This document shows positions 42,426 through 51,336 of a DNA stretch of 64,000 bases, one piece after another. The translations under genes and the position numbers were made by a program. Within the stretch, counting starts at the first letter, position 1. Each line of letters opens with the position of its first letter. The notes under the pieces were generated by a model, which made no database searches, had not been told where the DNA came from, and saw nothing but the letters and a program-made list of their open reading frames with translations. Source of the DNA: Chitinophaga filiformis (GTDB lineage Bacteria > Bacteroidota > Bacteroidia > Chitinophagales > Chitinophagaceae); contig NZ_JAKIRP010000014.1 in the NCBI RefSeq assembly GCF_021646545.1, forward strand, positions 124,001 through 188,000, read 5' to 3'.

Positions 42426-45400
42426 TTACTTACTCATCAACTGGAACGACGATATCCCGAGACCAGTTTTCTCCGCCGGATCAGCAGCCTTAATCACCAC
42501 ATGCAGCGTATGATCCTTCCCGTCAGCCACAGGTGCAAAAGACACCAATGCAGCATTAGGCGCCATACCTTTAGCTCCCACACCAATGATCGCTTCTCCC
42601 AGTTTCAACCCATCTGCCTTATCCAGGAATATCTCCACAACATAACCATGCTGTAATGGCTCCTGTGTGAAATAGTTAATGCTGATACCACTCACCGCTG
42701 TCAGGTCAAGATTCCTGTAATCCGCCCATCCATTACCAGTAGGTATCAACAGTTTCTTACCATTAAATTCAAAGGTAGAAACACCATCTGATTTATCGAA
42801 TGCCGCCGCAGGTATCTTCGGACTCCTCAGCGTGATCGCATCTGTACCAGTAATAGGTTTGATACCAGGACCACCTTTATCCGTATAGCTGGCCATCAGG
42901 TACAACACACCATTGTCTTTTTCCGGTTTACCTGCAGTAGCATCTACCGTACCGCTTACCGGCAATGATGGCGCAACCTTGCTGCTACCACCTACTGACA
43001 TGATATATTCCACCAGCTGATGCGCTTCTGACTGTGTGATGGTCGGGTGTGCAGACATCGCTGTTTCGCCCCATACACCACCACCACCTTTGATGATCTT
43101 GTCTGCCAGGTAATCAGGCGCTTTCGGATCATCTTTATATTTCTCAGCTACCTGTTTGAAGCTTGGCCCGATAGATTTTTCATCTACTTTATGACAGGTC
43201 TTACAATCGCTGGACTCCACCATGTTCTTACCAGCAATAGCACCAGTAATGATCTGGTGGCCCTGCTGAGGAATACCCGCTTTGTCATTACCTTCCATAT
43301 AGTCGGCCCTGATGTACAGGTTAGCATTATCGATCTTACCATCTTCGGTAGACCCATCTTCTTTATCCTTCACATTAACGCTGTAAGCAACAGGTTTGCC
43401 GAGGAAATAGAACATCTTGTTGCCAGTCACACTCACTTTCACTTGTGGTGTTTCATTACCAGCATACAGCTCTATACCACTACTGCGGGTGCTTGCGCCA
43501 TTGGCATCCAGCACTTCTACAGATACTGCATATTCGCCAGCCGTAGTATAGGTTACCTCTGTTTCCGGTTCTTTGGTTTCTTTCTTGTTACCGTTACCCA
43601 GGTACCACACATATGTCAGCTGATCACCGTCAGGATCTGAAGACCCTTTCGCACTCAGTTTAGCCGTAAACGGAAGGCCGCCGGACAGTTTGTCTACATG
43701 GATCTGTGCCAGAGGCGCACGGTTACCACCGTTATAATCGATACGTGACAGACCAGCGTCTTTATTCTTACTAAACCATCCATTACCATATTCCAGTAAA
43801 TAAAGGCGACCATCAGGTCCCATTTCCATATCTATGATCGCATTGAATTTTGTATGTGGTACGAAGTCTTCTGTCTTGGACAGGTTGAAGTCCTTGTCAA
43901 AAGTCACCGCTTTAATCCAGCCACGTACCCAGTCGTAGATGAAGAACTTGTTGTTATAGTAATCCGGGAAACGGGTTTCCTTCGGATAGAATTCGTTGTA
44001 GTACACAGGTCCCGCCATTGCATTACGGCCGCCGCTACCCATTGACGGGAAGTCGGGCGATTTCGCATACGGATACCAGATGAAGGCCGGCTGTGCCGGT
44101 GGCAGGTTCTTGATACCTGTATTGTTGCGGGAATTGTTCACAGGCTTCGCAGGATCAAAAGCAGCGCCGCTCTTACCTGTTTCATAGTCATACAGATGAT
44201 AGGCATAGTTGTTACCTACGAACATCGGATAACCAAAGTTACCGGGCTTCTTCGCCTGGTTGATCTCATCATAACCACGCGGACCACGGTTAGGATCGTC
44301 ATTGTTAGCGTCCGGTCCTACTTCACCCCAATAGAGGTATCCGTTTTTACGGTCTACAGAAATACGGTATGGGTTACGTGTACCCATTGCATAGATCTCA
44401 GGACGTGTATTCGGCGTACCTGGTTTGAACAGGTTGCCGTCCGGAATGCTGTAAGTACCATCTTCATTGATCTTTAAACGCAGGATCTTTCCACGCAGGT
44501 CGTTGGTGTTGGCAGATGTACGGCGACCGTCATACTGCAGATGTCCGGGACGATCATCCAGTGGTGCATAACCATTGCTGACATATTTCTGTCCTGGCTC
44601 GTCAAACGGAGTGCTGTTATCGCCGGTAGACAGGTATAACAGTCCTCCGGGACCAAAGGTGATAGAACCACCTGTATGGCAGCAGATGTTACGCTGAGAA
44701 TACAACTGCAGGATGATCTTTTCAGATGAGGAATCCAGCACGTTATTCTCAAACTTGAAACGCGATAAGCGGTTCACGGAAGTATCTGCCGGAGAATAAT
44801 AGATATAAACATAATGGTTCTTAGCAAAATCAGGGTCAGCGCTCATACCCAGCACGCCTTCTTCTGCATTTACATGAGGCGTTTCAGTTTTATAATACAC
44901 CCGCAGGAAACCAGCCTGTGTCAGCTTGCGGCTGGCCTGGTTAAAATACATGATCTCACCCCTGCGTTGTGCCACGAGGATGCTGAGATCGGGCAGGATA
45001 GTCATTTCAGTTGGTTCGAAGAACTCGCCTGAAATGAGTGAATTCTTGGTGAACCTGTTCTCTTCCGGCACACGGAGGGTGGTAGCCTGCGCGTAATCCA
45101 GCATGGTATTTTTACCGATGGCATATTTGATGCCACCCAGGATGTGTGCGAGATACTGCGGCTCTGTATATGATTCGTCGGTATGACCTAACTCTGTATA
45201 AAAAGCACGGCCGCCGTCGAAGTCGTGGTACCAGCTGATAGGATGATCAGGTCCGTTAGTACCACCTTCGTAAGTCTTTTCATCTACGGTGATCAGCACC
45301 TTTGTATTCTTGCTGATCTTTTTAAAATTGTACCACTCGTCGGTATGTTCCCATGTATCAGGCAGCGTAGCTGTGGCCTGGAATGTTTTGTCCTTTACCG

Positions 45401-45842
45401 TCAGTTTAGCCTTGTGTGTACCGGCAGGGTGATTATCGAAATAAGCACCTACCAGCTCACCGTACCAGCCCCACTCATATTCAGTATCGGTTGCAGCGTG
45501 GATACCCACGAAGCCTCCGCCTGACTGAATATATCTTTCGAAATCTGCTTCCTGGTAATTGTTCAGTACATCACCAGTGGTATTCAGGAATATCACCGCT
45601 GCATATTTCTGCAGGGAATCTTCGGTAAAGTTGGCGGCATTCTCTGTAGTATCTACTTCAAAGCCATTTTCTTTTCCCAATTTCTGAATAGCCTGGATCC
45701 CTGCGGGGATAGAAGCATGCCGGAAACCGGCTGTTTTCGTGAACACCAGTACTCTTGGATTACCTGGCCGGGTTTTCTTCTGGCAACCGGACATTACTGT
45801 TCCCAGTAATACCAGCAGCATCATTACATACCTGATTTGCAT
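42426..45842 (-). CDS. multidomain lipoprotein: ThuA, PQQ sugar dehydrogenase-like, PKD, cytochrome c
   Basis: 1138 residues. Lipobox VMSGC near 20. Order: ThuA domain (about 28-250; RVLVFTKTAGFRHASIPAGI, GFVGIHAATDTEYEWGWYG), a GSDH/PQQ-type six-bladed propeller (about 262-690; YSQRNICCHTGGSITFGPGG, LRGKILRLKINEDG, YAMGTRNPYRISVD), a PKD domain (about 695-790; SDPDGDQLTYVWYLGNG), a class I cytochrome c domain with CKTCH and a distal Met region (about 880-965), and a C-terminal carbohydrate-binding-like beta domain. Predicted outer-membrane-facing sugar or glycoside oxidoreductase passing electrons to its own haem. The fusion of ThuA with a PQQ propeller and cytochrome is known in Bacteroidota and Planctomycetes. 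Last gene of the run. Confidence 0.93.
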   Translation of the reverse strand: MQIRYVMMLLVLLGTVMSGCQKKTRPGNPRVLVFTKTAGFRHASIPAGIQAIQKLGKENGFEVDTTENAANFTEDSLQKYAAVIFLNTTGDVLNNYQEADFERYIQSGGGFVGIHAATDTEYEWGWYGELVGAYFDNHPAGTHKAKLTVKDKTFQATATLPDTWEHTDEWYNFKKISKNTKVLITVDEKTYEGGTNGPDHPISWYHDFDGGRAFYTELGHTDESYTEPQYLAHILGGIKYAIGKNTMLDYAQATTLRVPEENRFTKNSLISGEFFEPTEMTILPDLSILVAQRRGEIMYFNQASRKLTQAGFLRVYYKTETPHVNAEEGVLGMSADPDFAKNHYVYIYYSPADTSVNRLSRFKFENNVLDSSSEKIILQLYSQRNICCHTGGSITFGPGGLLYLSTGDNSTPFDEPGQKYVSNGYAPLDDRPGHLQYDGRRTSANTNDLRGKILRLKINEDGTYSIPDGNLFKPGTPNTRPEIYAMGTRNPYRISVDRKNGYLYWGEVGPDANNDDPNRGPRGYDEINQAKKPGNFGYPMFVGNNYAYHLYDYETGKSGAAFDPAKPVNNSRNNTGIKNLPPAQPAFIWYPYAKSPDFPSMGSGGRNAMAGPVYYNEFYPKETRFPDYYNNKFFIYDWVRGWIKAVTFDKDFNLSKTEDFVPHTKFNAIIDMEMGPDGRLYLLEYGNGWFSKNKDAGLSRIDYNGGNRAPLAQIHVDKLSGGLPFTAKLSAKGSSDPDGDQLTYVWYLGNGNKKETKEPETEVTYTTAGEYAVSVEVLDANGASTRSSGIELYAGNETPQVKVSVTGNKMFYFLGKPVAYSVNVKDKEDGSTEDGKIDNANLYIRADYMEGNDKAGIPQQGHQIITGAIAGKNMVESSDCKTCHKVDEKSIGPSFKQVAEKYKDDPKAPDYLADKIIKGGGGVWGETAMSAHPTITQSEAHQLVEYIMSVGGSSKVAPSLPVSGTVDATAGKPEKDNGVLYLMASYTDKGGPGIKPITGTDAITLRSPKIPAAAFDKSDGVSTFEFNGKKLLIPTGNGWADYRNLDLTAVSGISINYFTQEPLQHGYVVEIFLDKADGLKLGEAIIGVGAKGMAPNAALVSFAPVADGKDHTLHVVIKAADPAEKTGLGISSFQLMSK

Positions 45843-45919
45843 GATATTTTTAATGTTAATTGATAATACGGGATACGGCGCTTTTTACAGACCGCATCCT
45901 GCCATAGGGACTAATCCTC

Positions 45920-46675
45920 TTATTTCTTAGCTTTTAAATTCATCGCGTAACGAAGGCCTCCCAATACATGCTGCAGGTATACCGGGTCGGCATAGGACTC
46001 CTTAGTATGGCCTAGTTCCGTGTAAAAAGCACGGCCTCCTTCAAAATCGTGGTACCAGCACATCGGGTGATTATCACCGTTCTTACCACCCTCATAAGAG
46101 CTTTCATCGATCTTGATCAACACATGTACATCCGGGTTGAGGTCTTTAAAGTTATACCACTCATCCCAGCGTGACCATTTCTCCTGGAGGTGACGGGTTG
46201 CATCGTTGTTACGATCCACCACCAGCAAAGTAGCCTGCTGTTGTTTAGGATGGCTGGTGAACCATGCACCTGCCAGCTTATTGTACCAGGCCCACTCATA
46301 TTCAGTATCGGTGGCTGCATGGATACCCATATAACCGCCGCCGTTATGAATGTATTTCTCCATTGCTGCCTGCTGTTCGTCGTTCAGCACATTGCCGGTT
46401 GTATTAAGGAACAATACGGCGGCATAGCGCTTCAGATCTTTATCATTAAACACGCTGGCATCTTCTGTCGTATCTACCGCGAATCCGTTCTCCTGTCCCA
46501 GTTTGATCATTGCCAGTTTGGCAACCGGGATACAGTCATGACGGAAACCTGCGGTCTTGGAAAATACCAGTAAACGGGGAGTTTTTTTGAAGGATGCTGC
46601 ATAACTATCTACAGTGATAGCCAATGTCAGCAGGAGGGCAACAATAAAGCATGGCCCCGTTCTGAAAGGGACCAT
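45920..46675 (-). CDS. secreted ThuA domain protein
   Basis: From the ATG at 46675 it is 251 residues with a signal peptide (MVPFRTGPCFIVALLL... to about residue 27, SYAAS). An upstream ATG adds 30 polar residues before the signal and is unlikely. ThuA (PF06283, trehalose utilisation; class I glutamine amidotransferase-like fold): LLVFSKTAGFRHDCIPVAK, GYMGIHAATDTEYEWAWYN, HPMCWYHDFEGGRAFYTELGH. It closely resembles the N-terminal domain of the giant downstream protein, so the two are paralogues. Biochemical function of ThuA is not settled. It starts 102 bases after the DUF1080 gene. Confidence 0.92.
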   Translation of the reverse strand: MVPFRTGPCFIVALLLTLAITVDSYAASFKKTPRLLVFSKTAGFRHDCIPVAKLAMIKLGQENGFAVDTTEDASVFNDKDLKRYAAVLFLNTTGNVLNDEQQAAMEKYIHNGGGYMGIHAATDTEYEWAWYNKLAGAWFTSHPKQQQATLLVVDRNNDATRHLQEKWSRWDEWYNFKDLNPDVHVLIKIDESSYEGGKNGDNHPMCWYHDFEGGRAFYTELGHTKESYADPVYLQHVLGGLRYAMNLKAKK

Positions 46676-46777
46676 GCTTATTTTACCTGCTTTGTTGCAA
46701 GCGAGGTTATGATGTGTTTCTGTACGGGACAGAAGGGTTGTTTCTCTTACGTGGGTCTTGCTCATGTGTATGTGGTA

Positions 46778-47491
46778 TTACAGTACGTGAATCTTGATAT
46801 TGCGGTACCACACCTCATCACCATGATCCTGGAGCGCGATATGACCTTTTGCATATTCGCCGAAGCCTTTCCAGTTCTTGAATTTACTGTTGGCCAGGAG
46901 TGTTTTCCACTCTTCGCTGCCCATGGTGGTTTCTACGGTTTTAACACCATTCAGCCAGAAGGTCAGCTTACCATCTTTCTTCAGGATCTTCACCTTGTTC
47001 CACTCACCCGTTGGTTTTACGGCGTTCTTTTCAGATTTCTTCAGATCGTACAGATCGCCGGAATTATGTTTAGGATATTTGCCATCAGGGTGTTTAGCAT
47101 CGTCCAGTACCTGCATTTCAGGACCAGTGAGGTAAGTAGCTTTGAACTGCGGATCTTCGTGAACACCGAAAATGATACCGCTGTTGCCACCTTCGGAGAT
47201 CTTCCACTCCAGTGTTAACTCATAATTTTCGTACTCGTCGTTGGTTACCAGGTCACCACCGGGAGCGCCGTTCTTTTTGGCTTCCTGGTCCAGTGCCAGT
47301 GCACCGTCCTGCACTTTCCAGGCAGCACTTGCATTTTTCTGCAGATAAGTGTGCCAGCCTTCGGTGTTGGAACCGTTGAACAATAATTTCCAGCCCGCTT
47401 TCTTTTCTTTAGCGGTGAGGGTATTCAATTCCTGTGCAGATGTGGATAAAGAGATCAGACTGAGTGCCAGAACGGGAATAATGTGCTTCAT
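46778..47491 (-). CDS. secreted DUF1080 (3-keto-disaccharide hydrolase-like) protein
   Basis: 237 residues: signal peptide (about 1-19, ending LSTSAQ) and one DUF1080 domain. Motifs: LLFNGSNTEGWHTYL, DLVTNDEYENYELTLEWK, GGNSGIIFGVHED, GPEMQVLDDAKHPDGK, GEWNKVKILKKDGKLTFWLNG, KGHIALQDHGDEVWYRNIKI. It sits in the run with an oxidoreductase, an isomerase/epimerase and a cytochrome, the best context in the window for a 3-keto-glycoside hydrolase role, still inference. Confidence 0.93.
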   Translation of the reverse strand: MKHIIPVLALSLISLSTSAQELNTLTAKEKKAGWKLLFNGSNTEGWHTYLQKNASAAWKVQDGALALDQEAKKNGAPGGDLVTNDEYENYELTLEWKISEGGNSGIIFGVHEDPQFKATYLTGPEMQVLDDAKHPDGKYPKHNSGDLYDLKKSEKNAVKPTGEWNKVKILKKDGKLTFWLNGVKTVETTMGSEEWKTLLANSKFKNWKGFGEYAKGHIALQDHGDEVWYRNIKIHVL

Positions 47492-47619
47492 TGCAAATTG
47501 AGTTTTTTTATAGCCGATAGTTGCATTGCTGGTCCACAGTTGGTGGAACAGGCAACTACCGGCTATATATGATAGTTAATTTAGAAAGCTGAGAGACCAA
47601 TATAAATGTTGTCTGTCTG

Positions 47620-48033
47620 CTATTTCAGCGACAGGATATATTTCACCATTTCCTTGGCATCATCTTTAGACAGGTCAGCATGAGGCGTCATAGCAACTTC
47701 ACCCCAATGACCGCTACCACCGCTGATCACTTTGTCGGCCAGCATTTCGATGTTTGCCTCTGTAGCCTCATATTTCTGCGCTACTTCCTTGTAACCAGGA
47801 CCTACCAGTTTAGTATCTACTTTATGGCAGGTTTTACAATCTTTCTGCTCTATCAGGGCAGCTCCTTTGGAGGCTGCAGCTTCAGCAGCACCTGGAGATA
47901 CCATTGAATTGTCTACCGGTGTTTCACTGGCAGCTTCTTCTTTCTTTTCAGTTTGTTTCTCGCTGCTGCCGCCACCGCAGGAGGCCAGCACTACAGCACA
48001 TAATACAACCGGCGCCAAAAAACGCATTCTCAT
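47620..48033 (-). CDS. c-type cytochrome lipoprotein
   Basis: 137 residues. Lipobox LASC near 19 followed by a Gly/Ser and Glu/Lys linker (about 20-60), then one class I cytochrome c domain with the haem site DCKTCHKVD (about 75) and a distal Met probably in GEVAMTPHADLS. The domain resembles the cytochrome part of the giant ThuA/PQQ protein. Predicted periplasmic electron carrier for the oxidation steps of this run. Gap of 237 bases to the isomerase gene upstream. Confidence 0.93.
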   Translation of the reverse strand: MRMRFLAPVVLCAVVLASCGGGSSEKQTEKKEEAASETPVDNSMVSPGAAEAAASKGAALIEQKDCKTCHKVDTKLVGPGYKEVAQKYEATEANIEMLADKVISGGSGHWGEVAMTPHADLSKDDAKEMVKYILSLK

Positions 48034-48270
48034 TTTACAATCGTTTATAAGTTCCTAAATACAAATTGACTTCTATAAAAAAGCATACACTACTTCCATA
48101 AGTACGCTCAGTTACCTGTGATGTTATTCCAGCTAAAGCAGCATAGCATCTTTTTTACGAACGACCGGAAGGTAATATACTCATCATTGTACAACGGTGT
48201 ATACATTATATGATGAGCTGTCCCATTATTCCCCATTCATGATTGGTTATCTGCAGCTGACCGTTCTGCC

Positions 48271-49323
48271 TTACAGCCCGAGAACTTTTCTGTTCAGGGC
48301 TTCATCAGCTCCTCCACCGGCAAAGTCGTCAAAGGCTTTTTCGGTGACACGGATAATGTGGTTCTGGATGAACGGCGCACCTTCTTTTGCTCCATCTTCC
48401 GGATGTTTGATACAGCACTCCCACTCCATCACTGCCCAGCCGCTGTAATCGTATTGGGTCAGCTTACTGAAGACGCTTTTAAAGTCTACCTGACCATCTC
48501 CGAGTGAACGGAAACGTCCCGGACGGTCAATCCATCCCTGGTAGCCGCCATATACGCCTGAACGGCCGGTAGGATTGAATTCTGCATCCTTTACGTGGAA
48601 CATTTTTATCTTCTCGTGATAGATATCAATGTACTCCAGGTAATCCAGGCATTGCAGCACGAAATGGCTCGGATCGTACAGCAGGCAGGCGCGGTTGTGA
48701 TTGCCGGTAGCCTCCAGGAAACGCTCGTAAGAAATGCCGTCATGCAGGTCTTCGCCCGGATGGATCTCGTAACAGAGGTCTACACCGTTGGCGTCAAACT
48801 CATTCAGGATCGGCAGCCAGCGGTTGGCCAGCTCCTTAAAGCCTGTTTCTACCAGTCCTGCCGGACGCTGTGGCCAGGGGTATACCGTATGCCAGAGTAA
48901 CGCACCGCTGAAAGTAGCATGTGCATTCAGCCCCAGGTTACGGCTTGCCCTGGCGGCATATTTCAGCTGATTTACCGCCCATTCGGTACGGGCAGCAGCA
49001 TTCCCCCTTTTATCGGCAGGAGCAAAACCATCAAACAGTTCATTGTATGCAGGATGTACTGCCACCAGCTGTCCCTGCAGGTGCGTGGACAACTCGGTGA
49101 TCTCCAGTCCTGCAGCATTTACGATACCTTTGATCTCGTCTGCATAGGTCTTGCTCTCGGCAGCCTTCTGCAGGTCTATCATACGGGAGTCCCAGGTCGG
49201 GATCTGTACGCCTTTAAATCCTAATCCAGCCGCCCATTTACAGATGCTCTCCAGGCTATTGAAAGGCGCAGCGTCTCCGAGAAACTGCGCCAGGAAAATT
49301 CCAGGTCCTTTAATTGTTTTCAT
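48271..49323 (-). CDS. sugar phosphate isomerase/epimerase
   Basis: From the ATG at 49323 (MKTIKGPGIFLAQFLGD) it is 350 residues; the frame upstream overlaps the oxidoreductase stop and is rejected. Xylose isomerase-like TIM barrel (PF01261): GFKGVQIPTWDSRMIDL, ITELSTHLQGQLVAVHP, VDLCYEIHPGEDLHDG, CLLYDPSHFVLQCLDY, IKMFHVKDAEF and WAVMEWECCIKHPEDG with Glu, Asp, His and Glu as likely metal ligands. Cytoplasmic. It starts 16 bases after the oxidoreductase, so both are co-transcribed and probably act on the same sugar, for example a 3-keto sugar. Confidence 0.93.
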   Translation of the reverse strand: MKTIKGPGIFLAQFLGDAAPFNSLESICKWAAGLGFKGVQIPTWDSRMIDLQKAAESKTYADEIKGIVNAAGLEITELSTHLQGQLVAVHPAYNELFDGFAPADKRGNAAARTEWAVNQLKYAARASRNLGLNAHATFSGALLWHTVYPWPQRPAGLVETGFKELANRWLPILNEFDANGVDLCYEIHPGEDLHDGISYERFLEATGNHNRACLLYDPSHFVLQCLDYLEYIDIYHEKIKMFHVKDAEFNPTGRSGVYGGYQGWIDRPGRFRSLGDGQVDFKSVFSKLTQYDYSGWAVMEWECCIKHPEDGAKEGAPFIQNHIIRVTEKAFDDFAGGGADEALNRKVLGL

Positions 49324-49339
49324 ACGTGCCTTTATTGGT

Positions 49340-50503
49340 TTAGATTTCAAACGTTGTCCATTTCTCAGTGCTCTGGCTGGAACGAACCACGTTGTCGATG
49401 AATGCCATACCACGGATACCCTCGTCTACGCCTGGGAAATCGAGTGATTCCGGAGCCGGGGTGTTTCCATCCAGTTTAGCCTGTAGTGTCTGCGCGAAGT
49501 TGCGGTACAGGTTACCGAATGCTTCCAGGTATCCTTCAGGATGTCCACCCGGAGTACGGGTATTATGAATCGCATAGCTGCTCTGGTAGCCGCCGTAGTT
49601 GCCACCAGCGCGATATATTTCAGCAGGTTTGTCCAGCCATTTTACCAGCAGGGTATTAGGCTCCTGCTGTGCCCATTCCAGTCCGCCTTTCTCACCATAT
49701 ACCCTGATTTTCAGCGCATTCTCTTCACCAGCAGCTACCTGAGATGCCATCAGCACACCTGCAGCGCCATTGTCAAAACGGAGCAGTACTGCGCCGTCAT
49801 CATCCAGGCCACGGCCTTCTACCATAATATGGAGGTCAGCGCAAAGTTTTTCGATCTTCAGTCCGCTGATATATTCCGCCAGGTTAGCAGCATGGGTACC
49901 GATATCACCGAAACATCCGCTTTTACCGGAACGTTTAGGGTCAGTTCTCCAGGCAGCGCCGGCACTGTCTTTTTCTGTAGGTCTGCTCAGCCATCCCTGC
50001 GGATATTCCACCCATACCTTACGGATCTTGCCCAGGGCGCCTTCAGCCACCATACGGCGGGCCTGTTTCACCAGGGGATAACCGGTGTAAGTATGTGTGA
50101 GCAGCAGGGTGAGACCGGTCTGTTCTACCTTTGCTTTTAATTGTTTGGCTTCATCGAGATTAAAGGTGATCGGTTTTTCGATCACTACGTTAAAGCCTTT
50201 GTCCAGCGCCATCATCGCAGGCTCAAAGTGTGCGAAGTTGGGTGTTACGATGGTGATAAAGTCCAGCTTTTCATCCGCAGGTAATGCAGCCTCTTTTTCC
50301 AGCATGGTCTTAAAGTCAGTGTACGTGCGGGCAGGGTCCAGGAATAACATCTTTCCAGACTCCAGGGCCGTTTCAGGATTTACACTCAGGGCACCAGCTT
50401 TCAATTCGATCAGTCCATCCATATTGGCAGCAATACGGTGAATTGCTCCGATGAAGGCATCCTTACCGCCTCCGATCATTCCCATTCTTAACTTACGGTT
50501 CAT
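49340..50503 (-). CDS. Gfo/Idh/MocA family NAD(P)-dependent oxidoreductase
   Basis: From the ATG at 50503 (MNRKLRMGMIGGGKDAFIG) it is 387 residues; an in-frame TTG two codons earlier is not used. The N-terminal Rossmann fold shows GMIGGGKDAFIGAIHR, FITIVTPNFAHFEPAMMALDKGFNVVIEKPIT (the EKP catalytic Lys), and the C-terminal domain GCFGDIGTHAANLAEYISG with the conserved D-x-G-x-H. Such enzymes oxidise or reduce sugars, often at C3. First gene of the run that continues to 42426. Cytoplasmic by lack of signal. Confidence 0.95.
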   Translation of the reverse strand: MNRKLRMGMIGGGKDAFIGAIHRIAANMDGLIELKAGALSVNPETALESGKMLFLDPARTYTDFKTMLEKEAALPADEKLDFITIVTPNFAHFEPAMMALDKGFNVVIEKPITFNLDEAKQLKAKVEQTGLTLLLTHTYTGYPLVKQARRMVAEGALGKIRKVWVEYPQGWLSRPTEKDSAGAAWRTDPKRSGKSGCFGDIGTHAANLAEYISGLKIEKLCADLHIMVEGRGLDDDGAVLLRFDNGAAGVLMASQVAAGEENALKIRVYGEKGGLEWAQQEPNTLLVKWLDKPAEIYRAGGNYGGYQSSYAIHNTRTPGGHPEGYLEAFGNLYRNFAQTLQAKLDGNTPAPESLDFPGVDEGIRGMAFIDNVVRSSQSTEKWTTFEI

Positions 50504-50959
50504 TGGCAAAACGTTTTATTCTTTATAGGTTTTGAGTTGTCTTTAAGACATTTAACGTGGAAGAAGCAGGAAAGGAGCTTTTCCGCCGTCTAATATATAA
50601 AAAAGTACAGGCAACAATCAATATAATACGCAAAAATGCAATCAGCATGAGGGTTTTTCACCATCTCCAGCATGAAAAGTCTGACCTGTACATTTTTTAA
50701 ATACGAAAGCTGCCGGCATCATCCCGCTGCCTCTATCGCTGGCTGTCGCTTCTGTCCGCCGGTAATACCGCCCCGTCGCATTGTAATGGACAACGGGCTT
50801 CAGGTATTTACCGCTACAATCGCTGGAAGTATCCATGAGCACGATAATACACCCTTTCGGGCATCTGTTCATAACGTACATACCGTCCTACCTGCCGGCA
50901 AAAACCTTAAATGTAGAAAACTCCCGCCACATTTTCGTGTGATATTTTCGTGAAGGTAT
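50504..50959. other. gene-poor region upstream of the oxidoreductase operon
   Basis: No convincing gene. A 79-codon minus-strand frame (50642-50881) is unsupported. The region should contain the promoter of the sugar-oxidation run; no clear element found. Confidence 0.4.
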
Positions 50960-50975
50960 TAGGTAGAACTACCTA
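50960..50975. promoter_or_regulatory. perfect inverted repeat, possible operator
   Basis: TAGGTAG-AA-CTACCTA, 7-bp arms with a 2-base centre, 10 bases upstream of a consensus -7 element; placed like an operator over the -33 region. Confidence 0.5.
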
Positions 50976-50985
50976 CAAAATTGGC

Positions 50986-50993
50986 TACTTTTG
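50986..50993 (+). promoter_or_regulatory. consensus -7 promoter element
   Basis: TACTTTTG, an exact TAnnTTTG match on the plus strand. No -33 TTTG at normal spacing; an inverted repeat occupies that position. Confidence 0.55.
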
Positions 50994-50998
50994 TCCTA

Positions 50999-51146
50999 CG
51001 AAAGTGTTACAATTGACACCATTTAGTATACAGGGAAGCGTTATTTGGGTGATGAATAACAAATAAGAGAAAGATAAACAATAGACTAAGAAACAACTAT
51101 TTATAAAAAAATAAAGAGCCAAATAAGACTATCCGGCTCTTGTTTT
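50999..51146 (+). ncRNA. candidate small RNA
   Basis: About 148 bases bounded by the -7 element at 50986 and an intrinsic terminator at 51113-51146. It has no good ORF but has three hairpins: GTGT/ACAC near 51004, GTTATT (near 51041) / AATAAC, and the terminator stem. It could instead be the leader of the glycosyltransferase gene that starts at 51307 or 51337. Confidence 0.35.
51113..51146 (+). terminator. terminator-like hairpin
   Basis: AAGAGCC / GGCTCTT stem with a 13-base loop followed by GTTTTAC. Confidence 0.6.
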
Positions 51147-51336
51147 ACTATCCTATGAAAACCCTAATAATGTAAAGGTAAAGTGTTGTAACAAATGATA
51201 GTGTTAAATGGTCGTTAATAAATAATTTTTTTTTCCAAACGAGCTGACCTATTAATATTTTTTTTCTACATACTTTTTTCGCTTCTTTGCACACGTTTAC
51301 GGCTAAATGGCCGCAGCTATTAAGAAAATTGTCATT

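Noticed and set aside
50642..50881. 79-codon minus ORF upstream of the oxidoreductase
   Set aside because: Short, no recognisable domain or signal, irregular composition; kept out for lack of support.
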